DNA from: Brevundimonas intermedia
GTDB taxonomy: Bacteria > Pseudomonadota > Alphaproteobacteria > Caulobacterales > Caulobacteraceae
NCBI RefSeq assembly: GCF_027922165.1
Contig: NZ_BSFD01000001.1
Coordinates: forward strand, 468,015-532,014
DNA length: 64,000 nucleotides
Reading direction: 5' to 3'
The translations under genes and the position numbers were made by a program. This document shows positions 50,821 through 60,437 of this stretch, piece by piece. Each line of letters opens with the position of its first letter. Position 1 is the stretch's first letter. Below the pieces are notes generated by a model. It had not been told where the DNA came from, did no database searches, and saw only the letters and a list, made by a program, of their open reading frames with translations.

Positions 50821-52637
50821 CAGGCGCTCTCCCGGAAGTCCATGTCCTCGGCGTCCGCGCCGCCGGTGGTCATGTCGAGCGCAAAGCCCTTGGCGCGGGC
50901 CTGTTGGGCGTGCACCGACGGCTTGGCCGGGGCGGCCTTGGCGACCGGACGCCCAGCCGGCTTGGCGGCGGGCTTGAAGGTCGAGGCGCGGGCCGGAGCT
51001 CGGGCGGGCGCGCGCCCACGGGCGCCGGCCGTATCGGTGCGGAAGAAGGCGATCGAGGTCTGCAGTTCTTCGGCCTGGGCCGCCAGTTCCTCGGAGGTGG
51101 CCGACATCTGCTCGGACGCGCCGGCGTTCTGCTGGGTCACCTTGTCCAGTTGCTGGATGGCCTCGTTGATCTGGCTGGCGCCGACGTCCTGCTCGCGGCA
51201 GGCGGCGCTGATCTCGGACACCAGTTCGGCCGTCTTGCGGATGTCCGGCACCAGGCGTTGCAGCATTTCGCCGGCTTCCTGAGCCGCCTTGACCGTGTCG
51301 CCCGACACGGCGCCGATCTCGGCGGCGGCCGTCTGGCTGCGTTCGGCCAGCTTGCGCACTTCCGAGGCGACGACGGCGAAGCCCTTGCCGTGCTCCCCGG
51401 CGCGGGCGGCCTCGACCGCCGCGTTCAGGGCCAGCAGATCGGTCTGACGGGCGATCTCCTGCACGATGCCGATCTTGTCGGCGATGGTGCGCATGGCGTC
51501 GACGGCGCGGTTGACCGCCTCGCCGCTGGCCTCGGCGTCCTTGGACGACTGGCGCGAGATCTTCTCGGTCTGGGCGGCGTTGTCGGCGTTCTGTTTGATG
51601 TTGGCGGCCATCTCCTCCATCGAGGCCGAGGCCTGTTCGGCGGCGGCGGCCTGTTCGGTCGCGCCCTGGCTCATCTGTTCCGAGGTCGCCGACAGTTCCT
51701 GGCTGCCCGACGAGACATTGTCGGCCGCCGACAGGGCGTCGGTGACGACGCCGCGCAGGCGTTCGACCATGGACTGCAGCGAAAGACCCAGGGTGTCCTT
51801 GTCCGACAGCGGCTTGGGCTGGACCGTCAGGTCGCCGTTGGCGATCTCGTCGGCCATGGTGGCCGTGGCCTTCAGATTGTCCGTCAGCCTGTTGAAGGCG
51901 TTGACCAGATCCTTGATCTCGTCGTTCGACTTGATCTCGACCCGCTCGTCCAGATCGCCGACGGCGACGGCGTCGGCCACAGTCATCAGACGGCTCAGGC
52001 CGGCGCTGATGCCCAGGGCGATCCACAGGGCGAAGGCCACGGCGATGGCCAGCGCGGCCAGGGTCAGGCCGATGACCAGGTTTCGGGTGTCGGCGTATTG
52101 TTTCGCGGCGTCCTCGGCGGCCTTCGCCATATTGCCGTGATTGCGTTCGACGATCTTGTCGAACAACTCGGTCATTTCCACCGCGACACTGCGGGCTTCA
52201 CCGGTGGAAAGCGCCACGGCTTCCGCCGACTGACCCGTCCTTACAAATTCCGCCATACGGCTTTCCAGCGCGGTCATGCGAGACAGCAGAGTTTGCAAAC
52301 GCTGCCAGTCCGGCTTGCCCGTAGCAGTGGCTTTTTCCTCGCCCTTGGCCAGAAGTTCGGCCATCGCTTCCCGGGCTTCTTCGCCGGTCGCGATGTGGGT
52401 CGTCATTTCTTCGGTCGAGCGCGAGAGGATAAGATTTTTTTCGGCCCGGACAGACTCGAGCAGACGTATATTGGCTTGCTGCGAGTTGGAGAGGCGCTCC
52501 GCCGGTCCTGACAGGACATCGTCCATGGCCTGATTCAGGCTGCCCAGACTGTAGATGCCCAGGCCGGCGATGCCGACGAGCAGGATGATCATCATCCCGA
52601 AGCCTGCGGCCAGTTTAGCCTTGATGGTGAAACGCAT
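50820..52637 (-). CDS. Methyl-accepting chemotaxis protein, single HAMP-like extra unit
   Basis: A 605-residue receptor. Membrane segments at about residues 9-31 and 186-207 enclose a helical periplasmic domain unlike that of the first receptor. A HAMP domain ([20 protein letters not shown]) is followed by one 39-residue HAMP-like unit at 261-299 and a signalling domain nearly identical to the other receptor's ([20 protein letters not shown] tip). A few extra residues ([16 protein letters not shown]) lie in its alanine-proline tail. It ends DFRESA. The ATG at 52637 precedes a typical receptor N-terminus ([15 protein letters not shown]). It lies between cheW genes in the operon. Confidence 0.95.
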   Translation of the reverse strand: MRFTIKAKLAAGFGMMIILLVGIAGLGIYSLGSLNQAMDDVLSGPAERLSNSQQANIRLLESVRAEKNLILSRSTEEMTTHIATGEEAREAMAELLAKGEEKATATGKPDWQRLQTLLSRMTALESRMAEFVRTGQSAEAVALSTGEARSVAVEMTELFDKIVERNHGNMAKAAEDAAKQYADTRNLVIGLTLAALAIAVAFALWIALGISAGLSRLMTVADAVAVGDLDERVEIKSNDEIKDLVNAFNRLTDNLKATATMADEIANGDLTVQPKPLSDKDTLGLSLQSMVERLRGVVTDALSAADNVSSGSQELSATSEQMSQGATEQAAAAEQASASMEEMAANIKQNADNAAQTEKISRQSSKDAEASGEAVNRAVDAMRTIADKIGIVQEIARQTDLLALNAAVEAARAGEHGKGFAVVASEVRKLAERSQTAAAEIGAVSGDTVKAAQEAGEMLQRLVPDIRKTAELVSEISAACREQDVGASQINEAIQQLDKVTQQNAGASEQMSATSEELAAQAEELQTSIAFFRTDTAGARGRAPARAPARASTFKPAAKPAGRPVAKAAPAKPSVHAQQARAKGFALDMTTGGADAEDMDFRESA

Positions 52638-52660
52638 ACTCGATCTCCCCGAAGAGCCGG

Positions 52661-53182
52661 TCAATGGCGGGTGGCGGACGTGACCGGCTGGCGGGCGTCC
52701 TGCTGTTGATTGAAGATGGTCTGGAGGTCGGGCACGACGATGAACTCGCCGTCTCTTTTCACCAGGCATTGGATGAACTCGGGCCGCCAGCGCATGCCCA
52801 CGCTGGGCGGCGCCTCGGAGTCGGCCCGGGCCAGGGTGGTGACCTCATGGACCTTGTCGGTGCGTAGACCGACCAGGGTCGGCTCGCCGGACAGTTCGAT
52901 CTCGATGACGACGATGCGGCTGTCGATCGTGGGGGCGTTCCGCTCAAGACCGAAGGCGACACGCAGATCGGCCAGAGGAATGACCTTGCCGCGGAAGTTG
53001 ATCACGGCGCCCGCGAAGGCGCCGGCGCCGGGCACCACGGTCTCGGGCGTCAGGTCCATGATCTCCTGCACGCCGACGGCGTGAAGGGCGAACAGTTCGC
53101 CGTTCAGTTCGAAGGTCAGGACCTCGACCTGTTCGGCCCCGGTCCAGCCGGGAGCGGTGGCGAGTTCGGTCTGGGTGCTCAT
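52661..53182 (-). CDS. cheW: CheW coupling protein, divergent third copy
   Basis: A 173-residue CheW only distantly like the other two. Features are [39 protein letters not shown], and [23 protein letters not shown] linker and a Gln/Thr-rich tail ([17 protein letters not shown]) are extra. The ATG overlaps the cheA stop by 4 bases, so it is probably the main partner of CheA in this cluster. The receptor gene starts 23 bases after its stop. Confidence 0.95.
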   Translation of the reverse strand: MSTQTELATAPGWTGAEQVEVLTFELNGELFALHAVGVQEIMDLTPETVVPGAGAFAGAVINFRGKVIPLADLRVAFGLERNAPTIDSRIVVIEIELSGEPTLVGLRTDKVHEVTTLARADSEAPPSVGMRWRPEFIQCLVKRDGEFIVVPDLQTIFNQQQDARQPVTSATRH

Positions 53183-55197
53183 ATGGCCTCGCGCATCTGC
53201 GCCTCCTGCTGCTGGCCCTTGGCGACCAGGTGGCCGACGTCCAGGATCAAGGCCACGCCGCCGTCGCCCAGGATGGTGGCGCCCGAGAAGGTCGGCAGGC
53301 CGGCGTGGAGCTTGGACATCGACTTGATGACGGTCTGGTGGTCGCCGATGATCTGATCGACGACCAGACCGATCCGCTCTGTGCCCGTAGAGACCACCAC
53401 CACCTTCTGGTGCAGTTCGGGCGGGGTGCCGGTCTCGAACATCTCGCGCAGGCGCAGGTACGGGACCAGGCTGTTACGCAGCGAGATGAAGCTGCGGCCG
53501 CGCGACCGCAGATCCTCGTCCAGAGACAGTTCCAGGCATTCCTCGACGGCGCCCAGAGGAATGACATAACGGCCCTGGCCGACGCGAACCAGCAGGCCGT
53601 CGATGATGGCCAGGGTCAACGGAATGCGCAGCGACACTTCCGAACCCTCGCCCGGACGGCTGGCGATGTCGATGGAGCCGCGCAGCGCCTCGATGGTGCG
53701 TTTGACCACATCCATGCCGACGCCGCGGCCGGACAGATTGGTCACCGCCGCCGCCGTGGAGAATCCGGGGTGGAAGATCATCTGCAGCAGGTCGTGGTCG
53801 CTCAGGACCGCGCCGGGCTCGATCAGGCCTTGCGATTCCGCCTTGGCGCGGACGCGCTCGCGGTCGATGCCCCGACCGTCGTCGCGGATGGTGATGACCA
53901 CCTCGCCGCCCGATTGATGCGCCGACAGGCGGATGCGGCCCGTGGCGGGCTTGCCGGCGGCGGCCCGATCCTCGGCCGTCTCCAGCCCATGGTCGGCGGC
54001 GTTGCGGATCAGGTGGACCAGGGGGTCGGCCAAGCGTTCGATGACGGTCTTGTCGATCTCGGTCGTCTCGCCATCGGTCGACAGGTCAATGGCCTTACCG
54101 GTCTCGCGCGCCAGGTCATGAACCAGGCGACGGAACCGACCGAACAGGGTCGCCACCGGCACCATCCGCAGCACCATCATGGTGTCGCGCAGTTCGCCCG
54201 ACAGACGCTCAATCTCTTCCGACACGGCGCGCAGGGCGGTGTCGGTTCCGGAATTGGAGATCTGGGTCAGGCGCGACTGGGCGATGACCAGCTCGCCGAC
54301 CCGGTCCATCAGTTCGTCCAGGCGATCAGCCGGCACGCGCACGCTTTCAACCGCCTTGGCTGTCTTGGCGCCGCTGGCTTCGACCGGATCATTGGCGACC
54401 GCCGCAGCGGCCTGAACCGCCACGGGCGCCGCAACGGGAGCGGCGACCTTGGCAGGCGCCGGCTCGACCGGTTCAGCGACGGCTGCGGCCTGGACAGGGG
54501 ACGCCCCGAGCCGCGCCTCGTCCAGCGCCTCGATCGACAGGTTCATGTCGTCGATGACGAAGATGAAGACATCCTCGATCGTCGCCCGGTCCTGATCCGT
54601 GGTCAGAGTCACGTCCCAGGCCAGATAATGGTCGGTGGGTTCGATCTGGCTCAACGGCGGCACGCGCGAGGCGTCGGCGACAACCCGCGCCTCGCCCATC
54701 TCGCGCAACTCGGCCAGCAGGGCCAGGGGATTGGCTCCGTTCTTGAAGGCGTTGGCCGGCAGGTCGAACTTGATGCGCCATGTCGTCAGGCCCGGCGTCA
54801 CGACGGCGGGCGGACCCGCGCCGTCCGCCTCTTGCACGGCTCGTTCCAGATCGGCCAACAGCAGGTCGCCCGCCGCGCCGTAATCGCCCGACGGATCCTC
54901 CATCAGCTGGCGCATATGGTCCCGCGCCGCCAGAACGGCCGACACCAGATCGGTCGTGGCCGCCACCTCGCCCTTGCGCACCCGATCAAAGGCCGTTTCG
55001 CAGTGGTGGGTGAAGGCGGCCAGGGCGTCGAAGCCGAACATCGACCCGGAGCCCTTCAGAGTGTGAAGCCCGCGGAAGACGGCGTCGACCAGATCGCGAT
55101 CCTCCGGCCGGTCCAGCAGGTCCAGAAGCCCCTGCTCTATCAACTCCAGATTCTCCCGAGCCTCCACCTGGAAGACCGCAATGGCTTCGTCGCTCAT
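53179..55197 (-). CDS. cheA: Chemotaxis histidine kinase CheA
   Basis: A 672-residue class II kinase. The P1 domain carries the phosphorylated histidine in FRGLHTLKGSGSMFG near residue 46. A P2-like segment lies at about 130-230. The P3 dimerisation helices start at VRVPADRLDELMDRVGELV. The P4 ATPase has HLIRNAADHGLE, IRDDGRGIDRE and GRGVGMDVV. P5, the CheW-like part, ends LGDGGVALILDVGHLVA. A proline- and alanine-rich linker (VAEPVEPAPAKVAAPVAAPV) joins P2 and P3. It overlaps cheY and cheW by 4 bases each. All catalytic residues appear intact. Confidence 0.97.
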   Translation of the reverse strand: MSDEAIAVFQVEARENLELIEQGLLDLLDRPEDRDLVDAVFRGLHTLKGSGSMFGFDALAAFTHHCETAFDRVRKGEVAATTDLVSAVLAARDHMRQLMEDPSGDYGAAGDLLLADLERAVQEADGAGPPAVVTPGLTTWRIKFDLPANAFKNGANPLALLAELREMGEARVVADASRVPPLSQIEPTDHYLAWDVTLTTDQDRATIEDVFIFVIDDMNLSIEALDEARLGASPVQAAAVAEPVEPAPAKVAAPVAAPVAVQAAAAVANDPVEASGAKTAKAVESVRVPADRLDELMDRVGELVIAQSRLTQISNSGTDTALRAVSEEIERLSGELRDTMMVLRMVPVATLFGRFRRLVHDLARETGKAIDLSTDGETTEIDKTVIERLADPLVHLIRNAADHGLETAEDRAAAGKPATGRIRLSAHQSGGEVVITIRDDGRGIDRERVRAKAESQGLIEPGAVLSDHDLLQMIFHPGFSTAAAVTNLSGRGVGMDVVKRTIEALRGSIDIASRPGEGSEVSLRIPLTLAIIDGLLVRVGQGRYVIPLGAVEECLELSLDEDLRSRGRSFISLRNSLVPYLRLREMFETGTPPELHQKVVVVSTGTERIGLVVDQIIGDHQTVIKSMSKLHAGLPTFSGATILGDGGVALILDVGHLVAKGQQQEAQMREAI

Positions 55198-55562
55198 CTG
55201 CCCAGCACCTTTTTGGCGACACGCACCAGTTGATCGGGATCGAAGGGTTTGGTCAGCCAGCCCGTGGCTCCGGCGGCCTTGGCGCGGGCCTTGAATCCTT
55301 CGTCGGATTCCGTGGTTAGGAAGACGATCGGCACGCCCATCTGATCGGGCATGCGACGCATTTCCTCAATCATGGTCAGGCCGTCCATGACGGGCATGTT
55401 CAGATCGGTGATGATCAGATCGAAGGCGCTGGCCTTGGCCTTCTCGATACCCTCGGCGCCATTGACCGCCTCGGCCACCGAATAGCCGGCGTTCGTCAGC
55501 GCGATCTTCAGCGCGACGCGAATGCTGGGCGAGTCATCGACCGTGAGAATCGAAGCCGTCAT
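55194..55562 (-). CDS. cheY: CheY-type single-domain response regulator
   Basis: A 122-residue receiver domain. The phosphorylated aspartate is in FDLIITDLNMPVMDG, the acidic pocket in LTVDDSPSIRV, the conserved threonine in IVFLTTESD and the lysine in GWLTKPFDPDQL. It will accept phosphate from CheA and bind a motor or other output. No CheZ, CheX or CheC phosphatase gene is in this locus, though CheA or other CheYs may drain phosphate. The ATG overlaps the STAS gene stop and the stop overlaps the cheA start. Confidence 0.96.
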   Translation of the reverse strand: MTASILTVDDSPSIRVALKIALTNAGYSVAEAVNGAEGIEKAKASAFDLIITDLNMPVMDGLTMIEEMRRMPDQMGVPIVFLTTESDEGFKARAKAAGATGWLTKPFDPDQLVRVAKKVLGR

Positions 55563-55867
55563 TGAGCGGATCCTTCGTGAAACCAGAACTGAAGATCATC
55601 TGAGGGGGCGTCCGTCAGGAAGCCGGCGGCGTCCAGCACCGACCTGAAACCAGCCGCCGGGCGTTCGAGAACCAGGGTCTTGCCGACAGCGCGCGCCTGG
55701 CGCCGGGCGGACTCGATCAGTTGCAGACCGCATAGATCGACAGCCTGATCATCGACAAGGTCGAGGCTGATCGTGTCGTCTTCTTCAAAGGCGTCGAGGA
55801 TAGACTGCCGGATGACAGCGGCGTTCTTCACCACCAGCGCAGCATCGATGGACAAACGTTTCGTCAT
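55559..55867 (-). CDS. STAS-domain protein heading the che operon
   Basis: A 102-residue single STAS domain, as in SpoIIAA-type anti-sigma-factor antagonists. The strand-helix pattern is clear: SLDLVDDQAVDLCGLQLIES. In SpoIIAA the core reads DSSGL with a phosphorylated serine. Here the same position reads DLCGL, so the serine is a cysteine and switch-kinase phosphorylation seems impossible. Single STAS proteins head che operons in several Alphaproteobacteria and Vibrio, where some interact with the array. This is the first gene after a putative promoter and overlaps cheY by 4 bases. Confidence 0.9.
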   Translation of the reverse strand: MTKRLSIDAALVVKNAAVIRQSILDAFEEDDTISLDLVDDQAVDLCGLQLIESARRQARAVGKTLVLERPAAGFRSVLDAAGFLTDAPSDDLQFWFHEGSAQ

Positions 55868-55958
55868 GCCTCGTCCCTATAGGCGCGGCCTACTGCTGCG
55901 CATCATGGGAACATGTTTGACGAGTGCGGTTAAATCGGCCTCAAGGCGTTTATACGCA

Positions 55959-55964
55959 ATTATA
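55959..55964 (-). promoter_or_regulatory. Candidate -10 element for the che operon
   Basis: On the minus strand a perfect TATAAT sits in an unusually AT-rich 189-base spacer, about 85 bases upstream of the STAS gene start. No good -35 box at 17 bases is obvious. On the plus strand a TTGACT (55983-55988) lies in the same region and may belong to the divergent hybrid kinase gene. Confidence 0.4.
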
Positions 55965-56056
55965 CCTAGCTTTGCCATTAGCTTGACTGTTAGCAACGCA
56001 AGGATGTGCTTAACCTAGATTTCATTCAGCCCCGCTAAAACTCGTCCGTCGCCAGA

Positions 56057-58015
56057 ATGGCCAAACGGGGTTCTCAATTGCTCGACTCAGGCGTTAGGAA
56101 TTCAGGCGCTCGACAGGAGGCTGTTCAGGACGGCTTCCCATACGAGGGCGACCGGTTTCACGCGCAAGTCGCCGACGCCTCGCCCGCCTATATCTGGCTG
56201 CTGGATCCACAGGGGCGGATTGTCCACGTCAATCCCGCCGCCCGCCGTTTTCAGCCGCACGTCCCTGCTGCCCACACCATGGCCTGGCAAGACGCCTGGC
56301 CTGCAGACTGCCGTTTCTCCATCGAGCGGGGCGTACAGGAGGCGCAGGACGGCAGGGTGTTCGCCTTCCGGACGCGTTTCGCAACGGACGAGTCGGAGGC
56401 GGTGTATCTGAACACCACGGTCAGCGCCGTGCGGGACGAAACCGGCCGGATCGTGCGCCTTCTGGTCAAGGCGGAGGACGTCACGGCCGAAACGGAATCC
56501 GCCGCCTTCCTGAACACTGTCATCGACGTGCTGCCTCTCGCCCTGACGGTCAAGGACGCGCGATCGGGTCGTTATATTCTGGCCAATCGCGCGGCAGAGA
56601 AGCTGTTCGGGAAGTTCGATGGCCTGACCGGTCTCCTGGCCGCTGAGGTGCTGCCGCCCGCCTTTGCGGAATGGGCGGCCGACGCAACGCCTGGCATGGG
56701 GTCCCAATCGGCGGTGCACGAGGCGCCGGCCCCTGGCGGGGTGCGATATCTATCCGCCACCAAGGTCGCCACCTATGACGATGAGGGCGTTCGTCATCTC
56801 ATCGGCCTGACCGAAGACATCTCTCAAAAGCATCGCGACGCCGACGCCCTTCGGATTGCGCTCGAGGAGGCTGAACAGGCCAATCAGGCGCGCAGCGCCT
56901 TCGTCAGCAACATAAGTCACGAGATCCGAACACCGCTGAACGGCGTCATCGCCGGCGCGGACCTGCTCGCGGCCCGAGCGCGCGGGCCGGAGCTTGAGGA
57001 GGTGACGACGATGATCCGATCCTCCGCCGCGGCGCTGCAAGATCGCTTCCAGGAGCTTCTCGCCGTCGCTCACCTTGATGGCGACGAGTCGCCGCCACAG
57101 GTGGAAACCTGCCCCTTCGTGGATCTGATCGAGCGGTTGGTCCAACCGCTTCGCGGCCCCGCCGCCGCCAAGGCGTTGAAGATCGTCGTGACGACTGCGC
57201 CGGATCTTCCCTCCACCTTCACGGGGGATCCCGCCGCCTTGGGAAGGGTGTTGACGCCGCTGCTGAACAACGCCGTCAAGTTCACACAGGAGGGAGAAGT
57301 CCGCCTGGCCGTCGGACCACGCCTCGACGGCGGCCTTCGCTTTGTCTGTATCGACACCGGTGTTGGCTTCGATCCCGCGATGAAGGACGCCATGTTCGCC
57401 GCCTTCCGACAGCAGGACGACGCCCTTACACGCCGGTTCGGCGGCATGGGTCTGGGTCTATCTCTGGCGCAAGAAGCCGCCCGCGCACTGGGAGGCGTGA
57501 TCGACGCCGCCCCGCGAGAAGCCGGAGGCTCGATATTCTGGCTGGACCTTCCTCCGCCTGATGCGACGGCAGAATCCGCGCTCGTTCCGGCCGCGAGGTG
57601 GCGAGTTTTGGTTGCGGATGACCATCCGACCAATAGGCGCATCCTTGAAATGATGCTGGAGACCGTCGCTGAGATCACCACAGCCGAAGACGGCCTTGAG
57701 GCTCTGGAGGCTACGCGACGCGAGCGGTTCGACGTGATCCTGATGGACATCCAGATGCCGCGGATGGACGGCATCACTGCGGTCGCTCACATTCGTCAGG
57801 CGGAACGCGAGACGGGCCAACCTCCTGTGCCCATCATCATGTTGACCGCCAATACGCAGCCCGAACATGTGGCCGCCGCCCGCAAGGCCGGCGCCGACCG
57901 ACACGTGGGCAAGCCGTTCACACTGGCCCTGCTGTTAAGCGAGATACAGACGCTCCTGTCCTCTTCGCCTGTCGATACCGAAGCAGACTTCGCCAGAACC
58001 GTCCCGGCGGCCTGA
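56057..58015 (+). CDS. Hybrid sensor kinase/response regulator with two PAS domains
   Basis: A 652-residue soluble protein. PAS domain 1 spans about residues 30-150 (SPAYIWLLDPQGRIVHVNP), PAS 2 about 155-265 (DVLPLALTVKDARSG, RYILANRAAEKLFG). The HisKA phosphohistidine is in FVSNISHEIRTPLNGV near residue 295. The ATPase shows NNAVKFTQEGEV, CIDTGVGFDP and FGGMGLGLSLA. The C-terminal receiver begins VLVADDHPTNRRIL and has its aspartate in DVILMDIQMPRMDGI. There are no membrane segments, so it senses a cytoplasmic signal. It is divergent from the che operon across 189 bases and may feed it or share its promoter control. No transmitter output is adjacent. Confidence 0.94.
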   Translation: MAKRGSQLLDSGVRNSGARQEAVQDGFPYEGDRFHAQVADASPAYIWLLDPQGRIVHVNPAARRFQPHVPAAHTMAWQDAWPADCRFSIERGVQEAQDGRVFAFRTRFATDESEAVYLNTTVSAVRDETGRIVRLLVKAEDVTAETESAAFLNTVIDVLPLALTVKDARSGRYILANRAAEKLFGKFDGLTGLLAAEVLPPAFAEWAADATPGMGSQSAVHEAPAPGGVRYLSATKVATYDDEGVRHLIGLTEDISQKHRDADALRIALEEAEQANQARSAFVSNISHEIRTPLNGVIAGADLLAARARGPELEEVTTMIRSSAAALQDRFQELLAVAHLDGDESPPQVETCPFVDLIERLVQPLRGPAAAKALKIVVTTAPDLPSTFTGDPAALGRVLTPLLNNAVKFTQEGEVRLAVGPRLDGGLRFVCIDTGVGFDPAMKDAMFAAFRQQDDALTRRFGGMGLGLSLAQEAARALGGVIDAAPREAGGSIFWLDLPPPDATAESALVPAARWRVLVADDHPTNRRILEMMLETVAEITTAEDGLEALEATRRERFDVILMDIQMPRMDGITAVAHIRQAERETGQPPVPIIMLTANTQPEHVAAARKAGADRHVGKPFTLALLLSEIQTLLSSSPVDTEADFARTVPAA

Positions 58016-58019
58016 TACA

Positions 58020-59012
58020 TTACAGAGCGAAGTCGAGCCGTCCCGCCCAGGCGCGAACGAGGTCAGGCCACGCCTCTGCCGGTCGGCCCATGATCAGGCG
58101 GATTCCGAACCCGTGCCCGCCTTCCTGGAACAGATGCGCCTCGGTCGGGACCTTGGCGGCCTTCAGGCTGGACAGCAGCTGAAGACTGTTCTCCACCGGC
58201 ACCGCTCCATCGTCCATGGCGTGAAGCAGAAGGACCGGAGCGGCGCCGGCCCAGGCCATCTGTTCGAGGGAATAGGCGGCGATCCGCTCGGCCGTCGGCG
58301 CATCGCCCAGAAGGTGTTGGCGTGAGCCCGCGTGCACGAACGGGTCCGCCATGGTGGTCACGGGATACATCAGAACCGTAAGGTCTGGCCGCGCCGAAAC
58401 CGCATCGGCGGCGTCGACAGGATCATAGGTCGCGTCCGTCCGCACACTGACCAACCCCGCCAGATGCCCCCCGGCGGAGGCGCCGAGCACGCCGATCTTG
58501 CGGGGGTTCAGACCATAATCCGCCGAACGGCTTCGGATAAGGCGAAGCGCTCGCTGGGCGTCCTGCAGGGGCGTATCAGCGCCGGCCTTCCAGCCGTCAG
58601 CGGGCAGGCGATAGCGCAACACGAAACAGGTCGTGCCCGAGGCGGCGAAGACGCGGGCGACGTCATAGCCTTCCTTGTCCAGCACCGCCCAGCGATAGCC
58701 GCCGCCGGGGATCAGCAGCAGGGCCGATCCATTCGGCCGCTCGGGTCGGAAGACCGTCAGGATCGGGTCTGTCGTATACTGGGCGTATCGGTCATGGAAG
58801 GCCGGGTCGGTCGAACGTTCCGGCACGATGGGAGTGACGGACACCCCCTCCCCGCCCGGCGCGCCGTTCGGCCACAGTCGAATGACTTCGGTGGGATCGG
58901 GCGGCGCCGGGGCCGGTGCGACGATGGCTTGGCGAGCGCGCGCGGGACGGGCGCCGCCCGCCGCCGCCACGGCGGCGGCCAGACCCAGCAGGCTTCTGCG
59001 TTCGATCTTCAT
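58020..59012 (-). CDS. Exported alpha/beta hydrolase, acetyl-esterase-like
   Basis: A 330-residue hydrolase with a twin-arginine-like signal (ERRSLLGLAAAVAAAGG). The domain has the oxyanion region LLLIPGGGYRWAVLDKEGY, the nucleophile serine in GVLGASAGGHLAG, and the histidine in EGGHGFGIRL. An aspartate lies in LLHAMDDGAVPVEN. This BD-FAE/Axe-type fold includes acetyl-xylan and pectin acetylesterases. The ATG at 59012 is chosen at the signal peptide start. It is the last gene of the operon with the ExuT-like transporter and FAH protein, so it probably removes acetyl groups from the imported sugar polymer. Substrate is inferred. Confidence 0.85.
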   Translation of the reverse strand: MKIERRSLLGLAAAVAAAGGARPARARQAIVAPAPAPPDPTEVIRLWPNGAPGGEGVSVTPIVPERSTDPAFHDRYAQYTTDPILTVFRPERPNGSALLLIPGGGYRWAVLDKEGYDVARVFAASGTTCFVLRYRLPADGWKAGADTPLQDAQRALRLIRSRSADYGLNPRKIGVLGASAGGHLAGLVSVRTDATYDPVDAADAVSARPDLTVLMYPVTTMADPFVHAGSRQHLLGDAPTAERIAAYSLEQMAWAGAAPVLLLHAMDDGAVPVENSLQLLSSLKAAKVPTEAHLFQEGGHGFGIRLIMGRPAEAWPDLVRAWAGRLDFAL

Positions 59013-59063
59013 GTCATCCCCGAGGAAAGGCGGCGGCCGGGACATCCCCGGCCGCTTGCGGGA

Positions 59064-60350
59064 TCAGACCCTGGCCTGTTCGTACTTGGGCGTGATCAGG
59101 TGGATGACCAGCAGGGCGATCAGATAGGCCGAGGCGGCGACGATGAAGATGGGCGTATAGGTGCCGATCTTCTCCAGGACGAAGCCTGCGTATTTTGCCA
59201 TGGCCATGCCGCCGATCGCGCCCAGCATACCGCCGATGCCGACGACCGACCCCACGGCGGAACGGGGGAAGACGTCGCCCGGCAGGGCGTAGAGGTTGGC
59301 CGAGAAGCCCTGGTGCGCCGCTGTCGCCAGCCCGATGATGCCCACGGCGACCCACAAGTTGGACGCCATGGCGGCGAAGGCCACCGGAACGGCGCACAGG
59401 GCGCAGATCAGCATGGTGATCTTGCGGGCGCTGTTTACGTCCATGCCCCGGTGCATGAAGCGCGAGGACAGCCAGCCCCCGCCAACCGAGCCGACATCCG
59501 ACATCAGATAGATGACAACGATCGGCGGACCGAAGGTCTTCAGGTCCAGCCCATAGGTCTTGCCCAGGAAGTCCGGCAGCCAGAACAGGAACATCCACCA
59601 GATCGGGTCGATCAGGAACTTGCCCAGCGCATAGGCCCAGGTCTCCTTGACCGTCAGCAGCTTGGTCCATTTGACCTTCTCGACGATGTCGGCCGGATCC
59701 TGTTCGATATAGGCCAGTTCGGTCGCCGACAGGTTCTTCTGTTCCCGCGGACGGCGATAGACCAGCAGCCAGATCGGCAGCCAGATCAGACCCAGCAAGC
59801 CGGTGATGACGAAGGCCATCTGCCATCCGAAGGCCAGCACCAGGCCCGGCACGATCAACGGCGTGACGATCGCGCCGATATTGGTGCCGGCGTTAAACAG
59901 GCCCGTCGCGAGGGCGCGTTCCTTCTTAGGGAACCACTCGGCGACCGCCTTGATGCTGCCGGGGAACCCACCGGCCTCGCCGGCGCCCAGAACGGCCCGG
60001 GCCATGATGAAGTGCGTCAGGTCACGGGCGCCGGCATGCAGGATATGGCCGACCTGCCAGATGCCGAAGGCCACGCCCAAGCCCCAGCGGGCCCCGACCT
60101 TGTCCATGATCCGGCCCCACAACAGGTAGAAGACGGCGTAGGACGCCTGGAACCAGAAGACGATGTCGGCATAGTCGGTCTCGGACCAGCCGAACTCCGC
60201 CGACAGGGTCGGCTTGAGGAAGCCGATCATCTGCCGGTCGACATAGTTGATGACCATGGCTGCGAACAGCAGCCACATGACCACCCACCGGTACTTGCCC
60301 GGCGAAGGCGCCTTTATCTTAATAGGACCTGCGCTCGACGCGTCAGTCAT
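59064..60350 (-). CDS. MFS transporter, ACS family, hexuronate (ExuT)-like
   Basis: A 428-residue twelve-helix major facilitator. The first helix region is VVMWLLFAAMVINYVDRQM, the ACS/ExuT hallmark (NYxDR), then GRIMDKVGARWGL as loop 2-3 motif and ARAVLGAGEAGGFPGSIKAV with the conserved acidic residue. ExuT carries galacturonate and glucuronate with protons. Length and motifs fit. It sits 87 bases after the FAH-type hydratase and 51 bases before the esterase. Context in a LacI-controlled cluster with KduD and an isomerase supports uptake of unsaturated or simple uronates. Confidence 0.9.
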   Translation of the reverse strand: MTDASSAGPIKIKAPSPGKYRWVVMWLLFAAMVINYVDRQMIGFLKPTLSAEFGWSETDYADIVFWFQASYAVFYLLWGRIMDKVGARWGLGVAFGIWQVGHILHAGARDLTHFIMARAVLGAGEAGGFPGSIKAVAEWFPKKERALATGLFNAGTNIGAIVTPLIVPGLVLAFGWQMAFVITGLLGLIWLPIWLLVYRRPREQKNLSATELAYIEQDPADIVEKVKWTKLLTVKETWAYALGKFLIDPIWWMFLFWLPDFLGKTYGLDLKTFGPPIVVIYLMSDVGSVGGGWLSSRFMHRGMDVNSARKITMLICALCAVPVAFAAMASNLWVAVGIIGLATAAHQGFSANLYALPGDVFPRSAVGSVVGIGGMLGAIGGMAMAKYAGFVLEKIGTYTPIFIVAASAYLIALLVIHLITPKYEQARV

Positions 60351-60437
60351 GACTCTTACCCGTTCCTGATGTTCCTCGACGCTCCCCGTCTTCTTGTTCG
60401 AACCTCGAGGGCGAACGGGTTCAGCGTCAGATGATGT

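Noticed and set aside
50904..52511. A 535-codon plus-strand frame opposite the second receptor
   Set aside because: A similar antisense frame exists opposite the first receptor (48347-49159), as expected from duplicated DNA. Leucine- and glycine-rich shadow translation, no domain.
53230..55233. A 667-codon plus-strand frame opposite cheA
   Set aside because: CheA on the minus strand has every kinase motif. The antisense frame is rich in Asp, Arg, His and Gln without domains.
58332..60434. A 700-codon plus-strand frame opposite the esterase and MFS genes
   Set aside because: It crosses two well-supported minus-strand genes and their spacer and has no recognisable features.
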